From JAIVJN01 sp036732565 (GTDB lineage: Bacteria; Acidobacteriota; Vicinamibacteria; Vicinamibacterales; UBA2999), in contig DAINCF010000135.1 in NCBI GenBank assembly GCA_036732565.1, forward strand, positions 1 to 15,003: a stretch of DNA of 15,003 bases. Direction: 5' to 3'. Position 1 is the stretch's first letter. The number at the start of each line of letters is the position of its first letter. This document shows positions 13,194-15,003 of this stretch, one piece after another. A program made the translations under genes and the position numbers. The notes below the pieces were generated by a model. That model was not told where the DNA came from and did not search any database. It saw only the letters and a program-made list of their open reading frames with translations.

Positions 13194-14012
13194 GTGTCGT
13201 ATTTCGATCACGTGAGTGAAGCGGCCGATTGGCTGGGTGCGCGTGAATGCGCGGGCATCGAGACGGCGATCGTGCTCGGGTCTGGGCTTGGTGACTTCGC
13301 CGACGCCTTGCAAGACGCCACGGCCGTCGCGTACGGCGAGATTCCTCACTGGCCCGCGTCGGCCGTCATCGGCCATGCGGGGAAGCTGGTTGCGGGACAT
13401 TCGGGTGCGAGGCGGATTCTGGCGCTCGCGGGCCGCGTCCACTACTACGAGGGGCACGATCTCAGGACCGTGAGCTTCCCGGCGCGCGTGCTCGGCCAGC
13501 TCGGCATCAAACAGCTGATTCTGACGAACGCCGCGGGCGGCATCAACACCACGTTCGATCGGGGCGCGTTGATGATCATCGACGATCACATCAACCTGCT
13601 CGGTAGCAATCCACTGGTGGGTCCCAACGACGAGCGCTTCGGCCCGCGCTTCCCGGACATGACGCACGTGTACTCGCCGCGGCTCCGTGCGATCGCCGAT
13701 GCCGCCGCGGATGCCGTACGAGTGCCGGTCGTCCACGGCGTGTACGTCGCCGTGCACGGCCCGAGTTACGAGACGCCAGCCGAGATTCGCGCCTTTCGCA
13801 CCATGGGCGCGGACGCCGTCGGCATGTCCACCGTGCCCGAGGCCATCGTCGCGCGGCACATGGGCATCGAGGTGCTCGGCATCTCGTGCATCACCAACAT
13901 GGCGGCCGGCGTGCTGCCGCAGCCGCTGCATCACGACGAAGTGATGGAGACGACGAGGCGTGTGCGCGGGCAGTTCATCGCGCTGCTGGAGGGCATCGTT
14001 GAGCGCCTCTGA
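13194..14012 (+). CDS. punA: Purine nucleoside phosphorylase (trimeric, 6-oxopurine type)
   Basis: A 272-residue cytoplasmic enzyme converting inosine/guanosine (and deoxy forms) plus phosphate to the base and ribose-1-phosphate. Visible motifs: phosphate loop GSGLGDF (29-35), GRVHYYEGH (80-88), LTNAAGGIN (110-118), DDHINLLGSNPLVGPND (130-146), HGPSYETPAEIRAFR (188-202) with Glu193, GADAVGMSTVPE (205-216) and TNMAAG (234-239). Asn235 at the purine site marks 6-oxopurine specificity; methylthioadenosine phosphorylases carry Asp there, so this is probably not MtnP despite mtnA nearby. I choose GTG 13194, with AAGGGC just upstream and normal family length; GTG 13176 is an in-frame alternative adding six residues. 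The stop overlaps the cytidine deaminase start by 14 bp. Confidence 0.93.
   Translation: MSYFDHVSEAADWLGARECAGIETAIVLGSGLGDFADALQDATAVAYGEIPHWPASAVIGHAGKLVAGHSGARRILALAGRVHYYEGHDLRTVSFPARVLGQLGIKQLILTNAAGGINTTFDRGALMIIDDHINLLGSNPLVGPNDERFGPRFPDMTHVYSPRLRAIADAAADAVRVPVVHGVYVAVHGPSYETPAEIRAFRTMGADAVGMSTVPEAIVARHMGIEVLGISCITNMAAGVLPQPLHHDEVMETTRRVRGQFIALLEGIVERL
13988..13993 (+). promoter_or_regulatory. Ribosome-binding site deciding the TTG start of cytidine deaminase
   Basis: GGAGGG lies 5 nt upstream of TTG 13999, inside the end of the purine phosphorylase gene. No ATG or GTG in this frame has comparable support, so the rare TTG start is preferred. Confidence 0.65.
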
Positions 14013-14403
14013 TCTCGATCTGGATCGGCTGGTCGAGGCCGCGCGCGCCGGGCGCGAGCATGCGGTCGCCGACTTTTCGGGCTTCAAGGTAGGTGCCGCG
14101 CTCGAGACGTCGGATGGTCGCCTCATCAGCGGCTGCAACGTCGAAAACGCGACCTACGGCCTCACCGTGTGCGCCGAGCGCATCGCGATGTTCAAGGCGC
14201 TCTCGGAAGGCCACCGCGTGTTCCGGCGAATCGTCGTCGTCGCCGACACCGTGCGACCGACACCGCCGTGCGGCGCCTGCCGTCAGATCCTGTGGGAGTT
14301 TGCCGGAGACATCGAGGTCGTGTTGGCCAACCTGGAGACCATCACCGCCCGGCATCGCCTCGCCAATCTGCTGCCGCACCCGTTCGATCGAAGCTTCCTC
14401 TAA
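13999..14403 (+). CDS. cdd: Cytidine deaminase
   Basis: A 134-residue enzyme that hydrolyses cytidine or deoxycytidine to uridine or deoxyuridine plus ammonia, supplying the pyrimidine phosphorylase encoded upstream. The zinc site is complete: Cys58 with catalytic Glu60 (TVCAERIAMF), then Cys91 and Cys94 (PPCGACRQILWEF). The substrate-binding FKVGAAL (29-35) and GCNVENATYG (45-54) blocks are present, and LLPHPF near the end is typical. Length fits the homotetrameric class (about 130 residues). It starts at TTG 13999, overlapping the previous gene by 14 bp, so translational coupling is likely. The usual P-Y-S-x-F before KVGAAL is replaced by DFSGF, a mild variation. Confidence 0.95.
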   Translation: MSASDLDLDRLVEAARAGREHAVADFSGFKVGAALETSDGRLISGCNVENATYGLTVCAERIAMFKALSEGHRVFRRIVVVADTVRPTPPCGACRQILWEFAGDIEVVLANLETITARHRLANLLPHPFDRSFL

Positions 14404-14424
14404 GCTGACACCCTCATCCGTAAG

Positions 14425-14443
14425 GCGGGCCGTTTGAGCCCGC
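14425..14443 (+). terminator. Weak hairpin after cytidine deaminase
   Basis: GCGGGC (14425-14430) and GCCCGC (14438-14443) form a 6-bp stem with a 7-nt loop, 22 bp after the stop codon, followed by GAAATC with no T-run. It may mark the end of the salvage operon, with the REP-like doublet just beyond adding to it. Confidence 0.3.
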
Positions 14444-14448
14444 GAAAT

Positions 14449-14526
14449 CGTACCTAGCGCAGGCCTTCAGGCCTGCCTGCCGGAGCCAGCCGCAGTGTTA
14501 GGCAGGCCTAAAGGCCTGCGCTACGT
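14449..14526. repeat. REP-like palindromic doublet between cdd and mtnA
   Basis: Same architecture as 13103-13168. The outer stem is TAGCGCAGG (14455-14463) and CCTGCGCTA (14515-14523), extended imperfectly outward. It encloses hairpins GCAGGCCT/AGGCCTGC (14459-14466 with 14469-14476, loop TC) and GCAGGCC/GGCCTGC (14502-14508 with 14513-14519, loop TAAA). The flanks (CGTACC and CGTTCG) are degraded versions of the CGTACG edge seen at the other copy. Confidence 0.85.
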
Positions 14527-14568
14527 TCGAAAGCGTCGCCCCTACCGATAGTGGGCAACAGCCCGCAT

Positions 14569-14574
14569 TACAAT
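14569..14574 (+). promoter_or_regulatory. Possible -10 element for mtnA
   Basis: TACAAT ends 8 bp before ATG 14583, and no Shine-Dalgarno lies between. This arrangement resembles those at 10449-10454 and 6861-6866 and suggests a leaderless transcript. No clear -35. Confidence 0.3.
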
Positions 14575-14582
14575 CATCAGAG

Positions 14583-15003
14583 ATGTTGCCTACGATAGCC
14601 TGGGAGCAGGATGCGGTAGTGATGGTCGATCAGCGCAAGCTGCCGGCGACCGAGGTCTACGTGCGGTGCAAGAGCGCGCCCGAGGTCGCCAAGGCCATCA
14701 AGAACATGGTGATTCGCGGCGCGCCGGCGATTGGGGTGGCGGCGGCCATGGGCGTGGCGCTTGCCGCGACCAAGAGCAAGGCCACCGGCACCCGCCAGCT
14801 CGCCGCGGAGTTTCAGAAGGCCTGCGATCTGATGGCCGGCACCCGGCCGACGGCCGTCAACTTGTTCTGGGCCATCGACCGGATGAAGCGCGCGTTCGCC
14901 GAAGGCGCGCTTGCCGGGGAATCGGTGGAGCAGCTGGCGGCGCGGCTGACGCTCGAGGCGACGCGCATTCACGACGAAGACGTGGCGAGCTGTCGGGCGA
15001 TCA
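14583..15003 (+). CDS. mtnA: S-methyl-5-thioribose-1-phosphate isomerase, N-terminal 40% (cut by window edge)
   Basis: The frame opens with ATG 14583 and is open to the right edge (140 codons of a usual 340-350). It reads MLPTIAWEQDAVVMVDQRKL, then VAKAIKNMVIRGAPAIGVAA, and later TRPTAVNLFWAIDRMKRAF. These are the characteristic N-terminal blocks of MtnA, including the substrate-binding Arg-Gly-Ala-Pro loop and the R-P-T-A-V-N-L motif, which eIF2B-like proteins lack. The enzyme isomerises methylthioribose-1-phosphate to methylthioribulose-1-phosphate in methionine salvage. The catalytic Cys and Asp lie in the missing part. It is separated from cdd by 179 bp holding a REP-like doublet and has its own possible -10, so it is likely a separate transcript. 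Confidence 0.93.
   Translation, partial: MLPTIAWEQDAVVMVDQRKLPATEVYVRCKSAPEVAKAIKNMVIRGAPAIGVAAAMGVALAATKSKATGTRQLAAEFQKACDLMAGTRPTAVNLFWAIDRMKRAFAEGALAGESVEQLAARLTLEATRIHDEDVASCRAI

Noticed and set aside
13194..14012. Methylthioadenosine phosphorylase (mtnP), suggested by the nearby mtnA
   Set aside because: The purine-site residue is Asn (TNMAAG), as in inosine/guanosine phosphorylases, and the M-S-T-V-P-E block is PNP-like.
14577..14972. A minus-strand open frame at the right edge
   Set aside because: The plus strand in this stretch encodes the conserved N-terminus of MtnA; the minus frame is its complement.

Overview
The window is a stretch of GC-rich bacterial chromosome with no plasmid or phage genes, no tRNA or rRNA, and no recognisable transposase. 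The gene mix (ECF sigma and anti-sigma pair, secreted subtilase, PafA-type phosphatase, YtcJ-type amidohydrolase lipoprotein, Crp-family regulator), the strong GC bias and the many palindromic intergenic repeats suggest a free-living, Gram-negative, soil-type bacterium. Acidobacteriota, class Vicinamibacteria, is my best guess, but this is inferred from overall flavour and not from a marker gene.

Layout. Positions 1-10415 are read leftward (minus strand) and 10465-15003 rightward, with one divergent promoter region of about 50 bp at 10416-10464. On the minus strand, in order of transcription: (a) an amidohydrolase lipoprotein (10415-8742) followed 12 bp later by an alkaline phosphatase superfamily phosphodiesterase (8729-7080), which ends at a very stable compound hairpin; (b) a tight three-gene operon of a Crp/Fnr regulator (6851-6126), a short RclC/YkgB-like DUF417 membrane protein (6123-5683) and a DHA2-type MFS exporter (5686-4166), with 2-bp spacing and an ATGA overlap; (c) a 365-bp non-coding block (3801-4165) filled with two opposed arrays of a 13-bp repeat; (d) an S8 subtilase (3800-2214), an outer-membrane beta-barrel protein (2203-1559) and an alkyltransferase-like protein (about 1524-1252), probably one transcript; (e) an ECF sigma factor (1034-456) and its zinc-finger anti-sigma factor (286 to beyond position 1).

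The plus strand is a nucleoside salvage locus: pyrimidine-nucleoside phosphorylase, a concentrative nucleoside transporter, purine nucleoside phosphorylase and cytidine deaminase. The start of methylthioribose-1-phosphate isomerase (mtnA) follows and runs off the right edge. Together these genes import nucleosides, deaminate cytidine and phosphorolyse pyrimidine and purine nucleosides to bases plus (deoxy)ribose-1-phosphate.

The least ordinary content is not protein-coding. It includes an inverted pair of 13-bp tandem arrays whose two arms share the same internal order of variant units; a 7-bp tandem array; and REP-like palindromic doublets (an outer stem enclosing two small hairpins) in three gene-to-gene junctions, one of them touching the start codon of the anti-sigma factor. 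The most unusual protein feature is an alkyltransferase-like protein with tyrosine where the acceptor cysteine (or the usual ATL tryptophan) should be.
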